A DNA stretch of 64,000 nucleotides from Notospermus geniculatus (GCA_002633025.1 NMRB01000082.1:210843-274842); one strand, 5' to 3'. Positions 12,401-23,576 are shown, counted from the first letter of the stretch. Program-made: numbers and translations. The notes: generated from the letters alone by a model not told the origin.

Positions 12401-15400
12401 GGACCATGTGCTCACCCGTTTGGACATAATAGTGTACTGTAATGACAGAGAGAGGCAGTTATATGAGCAATCTGGGTAAGTCATTCCCAAGTTGTAGGAC
12501 TTCAATGATTTTCAGTTTATGCCACCTGGCAGCCATATTGGATGTCCAATTGGGCCAAAACTTCACATGCACATAAAGGTCATCTAGAGGGAGCCACATA
12601 GCACATTTGAGTGCTCTGGGTCAAGTCGTTCCTGAGTTATAGCACNNNNNNNNNNNNNNNNNNNNNNNNNNNNNNNNNNNNNNNNNNNNNNNNNNNNNNN
12701 NNNNNNNTATTGATCCATACGGCTACTGACTAAAGCTGGGAATATTAATGGGACGATGAGTGACTAAGAAACTGCCAGTGGAGTGAGTCTTTAAGAGGGA
12801 CGGGGGAGGGGGTGATGCATGATCATTAATGTTAATAATGAGTGTAGTGCATTGATCACGTGTGCTTCCCATGCGCACTACGTCAGATCATGAGATGAGG
12901 AGACTAACCCCCAACAGAGCTTGCAATGCCAACCCGATTGAGAAACATCGTAGAGAAGTTGTCCAACATGCTTACTGCACATCATGCCCTGATGAAGATA
13001 TTAAATTACACGTACAGCTCTTCCTCACTTCAGTCATAAAGGCACGGTTAAAAGGGAAGGAGCTCCTGTACAATGAATACCCGGGAATCGACTTTAAGGA
13101 GTACGAGACAATACAGCGAAGGGAATTCATGTACCAGCAGAGATATACGATGAGAATTATGAAGATATACAAAGTAGGTTCATTCCAAAATACTTCGGTG
13201 CTAGGCCTATCATAAAGGAATCCTCTCTTTATCTTCAGTCCACAAAGTTATCTAGTTGCAATCACTTGCCACCAACGACACCAGCCAGACGTTTCATTTT
13301 ATAACAATAACGATGTAGGATCAGCAAATGGACTGCCATCTTACGGATTACACATCAACTTGAATCCTGTCTACCATGAATATAATATTCACGTGTCTAC
13401 CTAGTTCACATCTCACAGTGGTCCATCAGCATTCAATTCCCGGCAAACTTGAAGCAAACACTATTAGACTACTGGTAGGAGCTTGTAGGACGCAAACATC
13501 ACGCACCAATAATGCCACTGTATTTAGAGTTTATTTGCTCTGAACATAATACTTTGGATTTTTTTTGGGTCACTGTACTGAATTTTAACTTATCCTTTGC
13601 AGGGAGAAACTGCCCTAAAAAATATAACTCAGCATTTTTTGCACACAGAGCTGGATGACGGATTGTGTGGTGTAACGTTCCAACTTAGAATGAAGTACGT
13701 TATTTTTGGTAAGTGAGCCTACTCTGGACGTCGGACGTGAAATCCGGGCAGAAGTATCGACACTTCTTTTTTCGTTTTACTTTATTCAAACTATTTTTCT
13801 TTTAAAATTTCTTTTCATCATTTGAAATCTGTTGGATCATTTACTGGAAGTAAGCTTCAGGGGAAGGATTGGAACTTGGACTTTAAAGTGTCCCCACTGG
13901 CAGCTTTGCTAATGGGCTCAAATGTATAAACAAATTCTCACGCATGGTGCCTATGCTCACCAATGTAAATATCGTTTCAGGAAATGTCTACAACGGAAAG
14001 ATGTATACGGATATCTGTAGGCAAAATGTGGCATGGAATCGCCTTCACGTCAGGGAGAGGAAAGCTCTAAATTTGTACGGAAAACAATGTGACCACTGTC
14101 TGGTAAGTCACGAACATATCCATCTACAAAACTGCAAATAGCCTTTCAAGGGCACGACACATATTATATTATAATGTATTTATTTGATAAGGCGAGGTAC
14201 ATGTATTGACGCTGAGCACCAACACCACTAGGACCGAGACACATTTTGCACAAGAAATCATCAGTCCAATGTCATCCGTTACTCATTGACATCATTTTTC
14301 GTTTTTCAAGGTGACCCCCTGCTGGCGTCGAGACTGTCCTAAAGGAGCCAAGCCGAACACCTGCATCTGGGATGTAACACACTATGCCAGCGATTGCTAT
14401 AATATGTACTCTGTGTGTGTGAAACATGGCAAAGAACTCTGCAAATGGTCAAAGAATTCATCTTTCCGAGACTGTTATAAGACGGAGAAGCGAGCATACT
14501 TCGCTGAGCCCTAAACAGGAATGGGTACCTATGACCATGATCTCAATATTCACGCAGTTACGATGAACATGGGCATTTGTGCGAAATTTTGGTACTTATA
14601 TAGACCATTCTGTAGTGTACTGCTGAAAAAACTACGCGGACAATGGACATGAGAAGCTACCAAGAAAATTTAAAATACAGACATCACAATGACACGAAAA
14701 GCTTGTCTAAAATCGTGCCATCCAAGGATAAAAGAAAGCAGTTCCATCAAACATACGGTACTCCACGCTTCCCCTATCTTGACTGGAGATACTTCCTTCA
14801 ACCATTGGATGACAGAAATGCCCACCAAACTGAATTCTATTGTTGGCGTATTAGAATGGTCATGCTGTCCCAAGGCGCAATGGGCACCGTTTATGGATGA
14901 AGAGCTCCAGTCTCTTACCATAAATCACAAATTGAAACATTCAAACTGCAGGGCTCCGTGCACCATCGGAGTAACCAATGCAACCTCCGGACCATACTGA
15001 GCATGCGTGAAATCTTGGGAGTTTCCAAGGCAACGACCCACGATGTCTACCAGGGAAACTGACCAATATACAGGGTGTTAATACAACGTCTTATCTAGCC
15101 TTAAGTGGCAACACTTTTGACTCGTTGTCCTTCAAGTTTGGCTTTCAAAACCCAGATTTCAACAAAACGTGGCTCTTAAAGGGCCTCTAGAGGCAGCCAG
15201 CATGGCAGGGGAAAACCACGGGGAAAACCCAGGTTGAATACCTCGTACTAGTGATTATTACGTTAAAGTGGCGCCGCCTGGCCGAAGAACCGGTACTGAT
15301 AGTAGCCTAATGGCGAGCTGCCTCTAGAGTCCCTTTAAAGGAGCACGGTATTGGATCTCAGATGCGTTATTTGACTGCCGACGTAGAGTGAGCCACCTAG

Positions 15401-18400
15401 CGGCAGTAATGAGAACTACAAAATGCATTAATGTACGTAGTAAATCGGGGTCAATTCGCCGACAACGTAGTTAGTCCCTGGGCTGGAGAGTGGCGCGGTG
15501 GCGCCGGCTGTCGAGAAAACGTGGCCATACCGTGGTCTTTTAATTTGACAGCCAGCTGGAGCTCTGTAAAATGAATTGTGGCATCTATGATGAGAGACAA
15601 GAGCCTGCATCTGACGTGAAACTGATACGACACCGATCACGCCCTGTAAGCAGAGGAAGTGCAAATACATGTAATAGGTATTACTTGACGGTTAAGACAA
15701 TTATAGCACCTCTAGTTACTGAATAACATCTAACATGCAGAAGCTCCATCCAGCCTACAGAAAACTTGCAAGAAGGGAGAAGAGTCCAAGCTTTGCTGTT
15801 GCATTTTTGGGAGGGATAGGTGACCATTGTTCCGCACAACAACATGATGAAGGAAGATAAGACAATCAACACGATGGAATTGGAAAATACCACTTGGATT
15901 TGGTACTGGATCGAACTTGGGTCATATAGAAAAAGTGACGAGCCAGAAAACAAAAATTGAAAATTTCCAAAGAAATATATAATTATTATTGCTGTTCATT
16001 TTGGTCTGCTGATTCTTGTTGCTTATTGATTCCGGTAGTCGGCTGGAGACCAACAATGAAACTTTGTACGTGGTGGTGCTCGATCTGTCTCAATGAAGGA
16101 GAGAGGGTTACACCATGTCCTCTGCCCACATTGACGCTTGTTGGACAGCAGACTTGGCCGTAAATGATCAAGAAACCACCAACTATCGAGTGAAATTAAG
16201 GAACTAAACTGCAGTTTGGATCCTCGAAATGAAATTTTCTGACAGCGAGCGAGAGGTGATGACGTGCAGATGTTTGTGTTATGTCTGAAACATTGCGTTT
16301 TTGTTAGTCTACACCAACAGGCAAAAGTTAGTAAAAAATGAAAGGAATAAAATGATTACCGTGTCCTTGGGTTCAGTTTTGTTAATCTATAGGAGATGTA
16401 GAAAATACGGCAGTGTGGAGTAAAAATTGGTGTAGTATCGAACAAAATCTTTCAAGCAGAATGAGGCAAGATGATAATATTATTGTTTATACACCAAAAT
16501 CGCAATGACCTTACCACTGCGTTTTTGGTGTATAAAGATTTGTACCGCTGGCCTTTGTAGTGGGTCAATCAGATTACAGTATAGACGGACAACAACCATG
16601 GGATGGACAATGGGGGACAGAATGACTGTGCAACTCCTTTGAAACAAGCAGTCAGGATTTTACCAGCAAGAATATTGGTGACACCGGTGAAATGTACATA
16701 AGGCTCAGTCATGTTGAAAGTTGTCTTGTTATCTCATTGTATTCTAATAAGCAAGGGTGCATGGACGTGGCCGTTAGGCTTTTTCCCATTCGACCCTGAA
16801 AAAGCAACAGCACTGACTGCACCATATAGGCCTACAGTGCATGGCTTTTTGACACTACTATTCGGTGAATCGGCCTGCGATCTCTTCCGAAGTTGAGTTT
16901 GAGGCCGCTTGTCCAAGCGAAGGTTTTTTACGAAGATATGAGGTGCTGGTAGAACTGGGAATGAGGATAGGCCAGGACCAAACACCTTTCGGTAAGACAC
17001 AGTTTATCTTCGTTTTTTCATGTTTTGCGGCAAGACTCAATATGGACGTTGCTGGCCACGTCCTCTTTCACTGATGCTTGTGTCTATAACTGTGATTATT
17101 ACTGTGATGCCAAGCGTAATTGCACATTGGTGATATGATTGTGGATGTTTGAAGAAGAAGGAATATCTGAAAGTCACTTGTCACCAATATTCCAGTCTTA
17201 GTTGGACAATATATTACAATACCATTGGATTCTCTGGGTAAGTTAGGAACTTGACATTCTGTAGACTGAATGGAACTCACGAGAGGTGAAAGACAAAAGA
17301 AGCTTTGAAACTCACCCAGAGATTACTCACCATTTCCTTGTGGTTTGGGTAGTAGGCTTGTTCGACCAGTGGAAATCGGTCCTTTCCAACTTTATTTTGA
17401 ATCTTTATAAGTTGTGAAAACTGAAATTGAAAAGGAGATTTGGACTTGGATTCGAAGAATGAAAAGTAGAGGGGAAAATGTGGTAGGCTAACACTAGTAC
17501 AGTATCGGCCAAGGATTCGGTACTTGAAGCCAAAATGTTCCAAAATGCTACCCACTAGAGTTTACCCGATACCAGTAGGCCCACAATTAAATAGCTATGT
17601 CAAGAACTGTATCAAAGTAAATAAAAATAGAACTTACGACCCAAGGCTTGTCTAAGAATTGGTATATGGAATGTAAGGAGTTGACACAAGCTATCCCTCC
17701 ATATGCTAAACCTAGGATGATATTCCGCCAATCTTCATTTGCATCTCTGACATGCTGCCTCACAAGGACAAAATCTGGTTTAAATGACCTGAAATGATAA
17801 AAACGAAGTATGCCTATCTGTATTTAACTGATAAAAACCTTGCACCATGACAGTACATCGCATAGGACCTACATAGTGTTCATGTCAGCCATACTCATAC
17901 AAGGCATGGAACCATCAGTTTCAGAGTTGCATAATTTATATGCTATGAAAGCTATTGTCATCCTTTATTACCAAGACGAGTTTTTACAATCCCATATCGC
18001 ATGATTGATATCCATGCTACGTGGATAATGTTAATGGGAAATGGCAAAAATGACTAGCGATCTCCTGAAATTCCATTTGTGGCATTCGCGAGTCACAAGT
18101 TAATCAGTGACAGTAGGCTGACAGTTTTAACAACCCTTTTAACAGCCCCACTTGTGTGTGATGCTTACCTAACAACTTTAGTACCATTTCTGTTAACTTG
18201 TATGTCTACCATAGTCCCTGAATCACTATATGCAGCTAGGTTAATCTCTGAAAATTCTGCCTGAAATCGAAACAGATCAAGAACAGCATAAGATCAGCAT
18301 CAATACCAATTTCCTTTTTGATTTTTCCTTTTACGGAACTCTCGTTTACATATGTTGTTAAACAATGAAATGTCCTCAAGGACTCCAGATACATGTACCG

Positions 18401-21400
18401 GTACCAGATGCTTTTGGTACCAACGAAAGACATTCTGTGGTCCTTGAATCCATTATTTGCTTCAATGCCTTCTTCTTAAGTTCCTCTCAACCAACGGCCC
18501 AGCTTCACCACACATGTATCTGACAGCGTAATTTCCCTCGAAGGGTTGGCTAGCCAGTGTCCCTGCAGAGTGCACTATTACACCAGCAAGAGACTTTCGA
18601 AGGGTGAAGTGGACAAAAATATCAGCACGGTTTCATCTTCAATTAATCCGAAACCTTCCCCAACGCTCGGCAATCATCCAAGGCTGCTTGGTATGGATTC
18701 CCAAGTGTCCACTTAGTTCATCAGAAAGTTTGGAGATGTCGTCACTTTCAGAATGTATTGTCATCGTATCCGACTCGTATCGGGTGATGTTCCCCCCGGG
18801 GCGGGGATTTATCACAGATGAGATATGTGATATGGCATCAAAGGGTAATAATATTGAACATATCGCTAGTGATAGCCGCATGGATTAGGCCTACTTGATG
18901 TCGAAGAGGGAAATTATGAACCAGGTTGTCGCGGAGACAACTGAGTTTAAGTCTGATGCTAACCAAATGATTCACCATAACAGTGGCAAACAGGTCGCCG
19001 AGAACACAATAGCCCCCTTGCCACCTAGAAATAATGTTATTTTGCAAACCAACCTACCTGTTCTACTCTAATATCCCAATCACCAAACACCTTTCTTCCT
19101 CTAAAATATTTTGACCTATAACAAAGGAAGGTTGAGTCAATTTGGTAGAAAGATTGATGCGGGATACGAGAAAAGGCAAGTCAGTGTCCTTCAGCCACGA
19201 TTTTGAGAGCATCATTAGAGGCAGAGTGATGCAGTAAGCATTACCGTTCTTTCCACTTACACTGATCATGATTCTCCCATCATGAATTCCTGATTGAAAT
19301 GTTGTAGGTGGAAGCTGCAAAAGCTGCCATTTAAGAAGATCAAACTGCCAGGCAGCCGACACGATAACCATAATTGAACACATGCTGGCAAGTCATTCGT
19401 GCCATGTTTGGTTTGCAAAGATTGGTCTCACAAAAGTTGCGCTTCCACTACAAAAAAAGCCGCTCTTGTTCTGCTTCCATTACAGAATTACCGGGTTTAA
19501 TAAGTCCGGTTCTATTAAGTGCGGATCTATTTAGTTTGGATATAGGTCATGCACAGTCGCAAGCGACCGTGGAGCCACCTGTAGCCGAGCATAATACTAC
19601 AAATAGATCCGGTGTTATTGCCATTCCACTACAAAATTTATCCGCTTCTAGATTCGGAGTATGATCGGCTATGCTATCCGAACTAAATAGATCCGCACTT
19701 AATAGAACCGGACTTTTTAAACCCGGCAATTCTGTAATGGAAGCAGAATAAGAGCGGACAAATACCGGCTTTTTGTAGTGAGTCACTTTCAGAATGTATT
19801 GTCATCGTATCCGACTCGTATCGGGTGATGTTCCCCCCGAGGCGGGGATTTATCACAGATGAGATATGTGATATGGCATCAAAGGGTAATAATATTGAAC
19901 ATATCGCTAGTGATAGCCGCATGGATTAGGCCTATTTGATGTCGAAGAGGGAAATTATGAACCTGGTTGTCGCGGAGACAACTGAGTTTAAGTCTCATGC
20001 TAACCAAATGATTCACCATAACAGTGGCAAACAGGTCGCCGAGAACACAATAGCCCCCTTGCCACCTAGAAATAATGATATTTTGCAAACCAACCTACCT
20101 GTTCTACTCTAATATCCCAATCACCAAACACCTTTCTTCCTCTAAAATATTTTGACCTATAACAAAGGAAGGTTGAGTCAATTTGGTAGAAAGATTGATG
20201 CGGGATACGAGAAAAGGCAAGTCAGTGTCCTTCAGCCACCATTTTGAGAGCATCATTAGAGGCAGAGTGATCCAGTAAGCATTACCGTTCTTTCCACTTA
20301 CACTGATCATGATTCTCCCATCATGAATTCCTGATTGAAATGTTGTAGGTGGAAGCTGCAAAAGCTGCCATTTAAGAAGATCAAACTGCCAGGCAGCCGA
20401 CACGATAACCATACATGTAATTGAACACATGCTGGCAAGTCATTCGTGCCATGTTTGGTTTGCAAAGATTGGTCTCACAAAGCATCACAGAAATTTTTCT
20501 GGTGATGTCGCTATAGCTTTGCCATCAATGGCAGAAACATCATCATTCTCCACTTTATGATCTGGAGAAGCATGGTGGATTGTAGTAATGCTCTTAGTAC
20601 TGAAGGGAAGGCAATGCCAGATGATCATGCTCCTTCTGGTTTGAGTGTAAGAAATGCTTCCTTTTCCATTAGGGCACAATTCTAGTACCACTTGCGTGTA
20701 CAGAGATATCCTGAGAAATGCAGGCCATTTTACAGGTCCCTACCACTCCCCACATTAGAGATCGGTCGGCAGAGGAGGTTATTTCGGATCGGAGACACTG
20801 TGCTGACATCCTGAGAATCTCAGGTCATTTTGGGTCGTATTCATAAAGCGGTTCTATCTTTGGAACCGCCTTAGGCCAGTTCCAAGTATCGTCAACCACT
20901 ATACCTGGAACCGGCCTAAGACGGTTCTAATGATAGAACCGTTTCATGAATACGACCCTTACGGTCTACCCTCCCTCAATAAGCGCGAGTTGGGGAGCCG
21001 GTTGTGAAGACCCTGGGTACGAGGATGCTGTGCTGAGAGATTACAGAGAAGTCAAGTGCAAAAGACGCCAGTGGATGCTGTACATCTTCAGACAGGACAT
21101 TCTAATTTATCCCGATTCTCACAGCGAATGAAGTACCAATAAAAGATGGCAATTTTTCACACTTATATACGATTCAATATGTTGGTCGGATCTCAATATA
21201 TTGCATGCACTCTAACTCTTCATGTCTGGGGAGACGTGCAGCTGTGGCAAATGATGAGAATTCCAATAGATGAACTTCATGTTCACCATTCCTCTTTCTG
21301 TTATGTGAAACGAAATCTGGCTGTGATGGGTTTGAACAACATTTCATTGCAGTTGATTTTCGTTTGTAGCACAGTGTTAACCTTTGAAGTAATGGAACAT

Positions 21401-21969
21401 TTCCATGTATCAAAAGTCCTATTTCGAGTGCTTGACATTTGGCTAGAAGTTCATTTGCTCTTGTTAGCTATCAACCCCAGTGGTAATGACTTTTAATGCA
21501 TGGTATGGGAATTTAAAGAATTTCATGGGAATCAGTGCCATACCTTGAACAGTGAAATCAACTGGTGTAACCAATAGTGAGACCTTAGGAAGTCATATGG
21601 TCATGGCCAACCAATGGCCACATGCGACTGGCTCTCTTGCAGCCAATAGCCAATGGCGACAAAAAACAGCTACTCTTCGAGGTTATTTCCTTTATCAGTT
21701 CAAAGCAGCAATTTCACTTACCAGTCAGTGTGCGGATCATCTATAACCAGTAGAGTTTTACATCTATCTTTATTATACGCTGGCCGAGCCTGGGTCGTGG
21801 CAGAAAACAAAGCACGAGTTAGTCCACCAGGTGTACTTTTACTAGGAGAGCTCGGTGCACTCGGTGAGGGACCTCGTTTCGTGAATGATAAGATCCCAGT
21901 GTCCTTCTCCTCATCCTGTAGATCACCTTGTAGGTCACTGGAACTAAACCTCCTCCTCAGAAAATTCAT
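6486..21969 (-). CDS. Syn: Synapsin, complete 12-exon gene, 495 aa
   Basis: Synapsins are synaptic-vesicle phosphoproteins with an ATP-grasp-type C domain that binds ATP and tethers vesicles to actin. Coding exons in transcript order: 21722-21969, 19058-19115, 18169-18260, 17638-17788, 17331-17420, 10836-10898, 10571-10713, 10357-10431, 10055-10157, 9780-9895, 8914-9024, 6486-6723. Every junction has GT-AG and compatible phase; the total is 1,488 nt. The start MNFLRRRFS matches domain A with its basic phosphorylation site. Diagnostic C-domain motifs include [71 protein letters not shown] and [17 protein letters not shown]. The Pro/Gln-rich tail ends in a domain-E-like stretch, [13 protein letters not shown]. 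Exon 2 is present twice. Exon 5 has a possible alternative donor 15 bases downstream. TIMP is nested between exons 5 and 6 on the opposite strand, and that intron contains the N gap. Confidence 0.96.
11117..11225 (+). repeat. tRNA-derived SINE fragment
   Basis: It contains a Pol III B-box-like GGGTTCGATTCCCGG followed by GAGTCACC, then a tail (CTTGAGTTCCCCAGAAA, later TTTGTGGAG) that recurs in the SINE at 22466-22640. The A-box end is degraded. Confidence 0.6.
11226..12645. other. Synapsin intron left of the assembly gap, no TIMP signal exon seen
   Basis: This is the part of the host intron left of the gap. I looked for an exon encoding a TIMP signal peptide and found none convincing. It contains an imperfect inverted repeat near 11506-11555 (CATCAGATCTGAT and its partner), a doubled TAGGCCTA near 12008 and a tRNA-like fragment near 12205. 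Near the gap, a phrase about 'gtcaagtcgttcctgagttat' style resembles tails of RTE-type LINEs, at low confidence. Confidence 0.4.
12205..12265 (+). repeat. tRNA-like SINE fragment
   Basis: TTGGCGCAGCGTTAG resembles an A box, and GGATTCGAATC a B box at suitable spacing, with no intact cloverleaf that I can fold by eye. It is probably a decayed SINE head rather than a functional tRNA. Confidence 0.4.
12646..12707. other. Assembly gap of 62 Ns
   Basis: This run of N lies in the synapsin intron just upstream of TIMP. The missing sequence could hold the TIMP signal-peptide exon. The sequence resumes only 45 bases before the segment that is duplicated at the left edge of the window. Confidence 0.95.
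12918..14514 (+). CDS. TIMP: TIMP-family metalloproteinase inhibitor, nested in synapsin, 5' exon missing
   Basis: TIMPs are secreted inhibitors of matrix metalloproteinases, with an N-terminal NTR domain and a C-terminal cysteine knot. Exons are 12918-13173, 13603-13708, 13981-14102 and 14311-14514 (TAA), with compatible phases, giving about 228 aa. Matches to vertebrate TIMPs include MRIMKIYKG before exon 2, [21 protein letters not shown] (compare GKMHITLCDFIVPWDTL), and a C-terminal half with the expected cysteine order ending [14 protein letters not shown]. The exon 1 acceptor is a weak CAACAG at 12917. No signal peptide is visible, so a further upstream exon probably lies in the gap. The mature start appears to be C-N-A-N-P: the first cysteine is present but the usual Cys3 is Ala, and an extra insertion with C-x-x-C follows. 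Three additional cysteines may make compensating bonds. Confidence 0.88.
15180..15334. mobile_element. MITE of 155 bp flanked by TTAA, piggyBac-like
   Basis: The left end AGGGCCTCTAGAGGCAGC and the complement of the right end (AGGGACTCTAGAGGCAGC) match at 17 of 18 bases. Both sides carry TTAA (15176-15179 and 15335-15338), the target duplication typical of piggyBac elements. It is too short to code for anything. Confidence 0.7.
16486..16536. repeat. Hairpin with 19-bp arms and 13-base loop
   Basis: The arm TTTATACACCAAAATCGCA (16486-16504) pairs with 16518-16536 with one mismatch. It could be a small foldback element or a structured RNA; there is no other evidence. Confidence 0.55.
18741..19436. 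repeat. Left copy of a 0.7-kb tandem duplication carrying synapsin exon 2
   Basis: This segment recurs at 19782-20481 with an offset of 1,041, later 1,047 because the right copy has six extra bases (one TACATGTA unit near 20411). It contains exon 2 (19058-19115) with its splice sites. Scattered substitutions separate the copies. Confidence 0.9.
19446..19780. mobile_element. Foldback MITE between the two exon-2 copies
   Basis: It starts CACTACAAAAA and ends in the complementary TTTTTGTAGTG. Long arms of about 100 bp each (with GTCCGGTTCTATTAAG shared between them) surround a centre of about 120 bp. The right copy of the tandem duplication begins at its right end. I see no clear target-site duplication. 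Confidence 0.8.
19782..20481. repeat. Right copy of the 0.7-kb tandem duplication
   Basis: Partner of 18741-19436. It begins directly after the foldback MITE and ends near GGTCTCACAAA. It contains a second intact synapsin exon 2. Confidence 0.9.
20099..20156 (-). CDS. Second copy of synapsin exon 2
   Basis: This 58-nt exon reads [19 protein letters not shown], identical in sequence to the exon at 19058-19115, with the same TATAG acceptor and GTAGGT donor. It enters in phase 2 and leaves in phase 0, so including both copies in one transcript would break the frame. If functional, the two must be used one at a time, but they would give the same protein. It may instead be an assembly duplicate. 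Confidence 0.8.
20482..21721. other. Synapsin intron 1, no gene recognised
   Basis: This stretch contains a short MITE (20831-20958). The open frames, for example 21146-21496, have no family resemblance and overlap frames on the other strand. Confidence 0.5.
20831..20958. mobile_element. 128-bp MITE with GGGTCGTATT ends
   Basis: Ends GGGTCGTATTCATAAA and its near complement TTTCATGAATACGACCC frame an almost fully foldback interior built on GGTTCTA/TAGAACC and CTTAGGCC/GGCCTAAG. A related end occurs in the insertion at 35144. Confidence 0.75.
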
Positions 21970-22172
21970 CTTCCCCTGGAAACTAGCGCTGAAGCTTGAG
22001 AACGAAATTTTGGCAGATTTTGTTAAACCACCAAAAAAGAAAATAATGACTTAAATGTGCTATGTATCCTTTAGTACTCCCTTCAGATTGGCTGAAGTCG
22101 TAAGCCACAAATCGTCTGTGTGTGTGCCTGTAGTCCTATGATAAAGGTCTACATCTGTCACTCCAGCTGAGC
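21970..22172 (-). other. Probable synapsin 5' UTR exon
   Basis: Upstream of the synapsin ATG is a strong acceptor, a pyrimidine tract ending TTCATTACAG at 22173. The exon runs from 22172 into the coding exon without another splice site being needed. An unrelated open frame in it stops at 22060, before the ATG, so the exon is best read as untranslated leader. Confidence 0.45.
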
Positions 22173-22465
22173 CTGTAATGAAAAAGGGAAACATTTTTAC
22201 GATATTGGAAGAGGTAACATAAAACAATGCAAGAACAAAATTGCTGCATTGGTGAAGCTGTCTTTGAAGTCTGCCCGCTGAATGGTACTTCTTAGTATCT
22301 ATCGCCAACAGACCATCTCATAAACTCTTCCTTACTGACCACTAAAGAGCCATCCATTACAGAATATTGAGTCAGACCGAAGTGGAGGCAATTGAATCTA
22401 ATCTTCTATTCAAGAGTCTGTCTTGAAAGGAAGATGTTCCTCTTCAACGCGAACTGAGTCAGTAA

Positions 22466-22640
22466 GGGGAGCGCGGTGGCCCAGTCGTTCAGCATCGAAC
22501 TCGTGTTCGAGAGGCAACGAGTTCGATTCTTGGTCTAGTCACCATTTTGCTCTCTGTTCTCTCAACTGGTTTGACAGAATCAAGTGATGCGATGCTCCTT
22601 GAGTTTCCCAGAAAGGTTTCTGGAGTGACTGACGTGAGAT
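22466..22640 (+). repeat. tRNA-derived SINE
   Basis: The head GGAGCGCGGTGGCCCAGTCG resembles an A box and CGAGTTCGATTC a B box, followed by TAGTCACC and a tail containing CTTGAGTTTCCCAGAAAGG, shared with the fragment at 11117. The order is typical of a tRNA-head SINE. Confidence 0.7.
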
Positions 22641-22849
22641 GCCTTTGTCCTACAGGAGAAATAGCGCCACATGAAGCTTCACATAATACGAGTATGAAAG
22701 CTCGACACATGGCCACCTTGTCGAACCACCTCGTTACCAAGCGAAAGAAAATAACTGATGCTACAGCATCCCAAATGTGAAAAACGTAGGCAAAAAGACC
22801 ACACGTGACGAATTTTGATATCTAATGGAAAAGATACTAGTAATTGCAC

Positions 22850-23206
22850 TCATCCCTTGTGATAACGTGACATCTGACGTGAAGACCAATAGAAAACATC
22901 TCCATCTGCCTCGATAGGCGAAATTACAATGTAACGGATTGCTGTACCATTTGGTAATGATGTACATGTACACGACGGTATTCTAGTACGAGGCACATTA
23001 CCATAGTTGAATGTCATGGCAGCTTCTACCCGAGCTACGAGGCATGTGCTGTCATCTGGAAATGTGTCGGCATGTATCATAATTAACCAAGATACAGACA
23101 TCTCTAATCCGTGTTTTTGCTGGTCGACACCATTACCATCTTCTGCATGGCTTCCCGCAATCAAATAAAGGCAGAGCAAGAGAAAGGAGCTGCAGAATTT
23201 ACACGC
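22850..23206 (-). CDS. Possible exon of an unknown secreted protein
   Basis: On the minus strand a frame of more than 100 codons begins with a signal-peptide-like stretch (SSFLLLCLYLIAGSHA) after a candidate acceptor TTCTGCAG, and continues with a mixed, protein-like composition to a stop at 22850. There is no ATG in frame, so a start would have to come from another exon. No clear donor is seen. I do not recognise a family, and it could be chance. Confidence 0.25.
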   Translation of the reverse strand, partial: ACKFCSSFLLLCLYLIAGSHAEDGNGVDQQKHGLEMSVSWLIMIHADTFPDDSTCLVARVEAAMTFNYGNVPRTRIPSCTCTSLPNGTAIRYIVISPIEADGDVFYWSSRQMSRYHKG

Positions 23207-23576
23207 AGAGTTGCTCCAGGTCAGTTAATCTGGTCGCAATGATGATGTACGTACTAGATTCTGTCAAATTTTCATCCTGTTTCGCAGGGATATTTCAGAT
23301 GATGTACGGCGATTGTGCTGTATCTAGAGATGACGAAACATCCTCGAGCAAAATCAATACCCATAGCTCGCAGAGTTGGTTGGGTTGATAGCAACAAGAG
23401 AAGACTGCACTTTCATGACATTCGAGTCCCAGTGGCTGAGTACAGAGAGTTAGCTGGTCGCACTTTCTTTCATCTATAATCAATTCTCATTTGGATTTAG
23501 CCGGAAGATATGATTTCCCATTCGGCTAGTTTGTCAGGCATCCAGGTTATGTTTATCTTTATGTAGTTGGCTTAAC

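Larger units (their letters stand above)
14515..17330. other. Synapsin intron downstream of TIMP
   Basis: The first few hundred bases are presumably TIMP 3' UTR; open frames at 14643-15000 overlap on both strands and look like chance. The rest holds a TTAA-flanked MITE (15180-15334) and a hairpin (16486-16536). No other gene is recognised. Confidence 0.5.

Noticed and set aside
14689-15000. 103-codon frame after the TIMP stop codon
   Set aside because: It overlaps frames on the other strand and lies where the TIMP 3' UTR is expected.
19063-19383. 106-codon minus-strand frame and its twin at 20104
   Set aside because: It overlaps the true synapsin exon 2 in a different frame and is duplicated only because the segment is duplicated.
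22060-22308. Minus-strand frame ending just upstream of synapsin
   Set aside because: A strong acceptor inside it and the nearness of the synapsin ATG make a 5' UTR exon the simpler reading.
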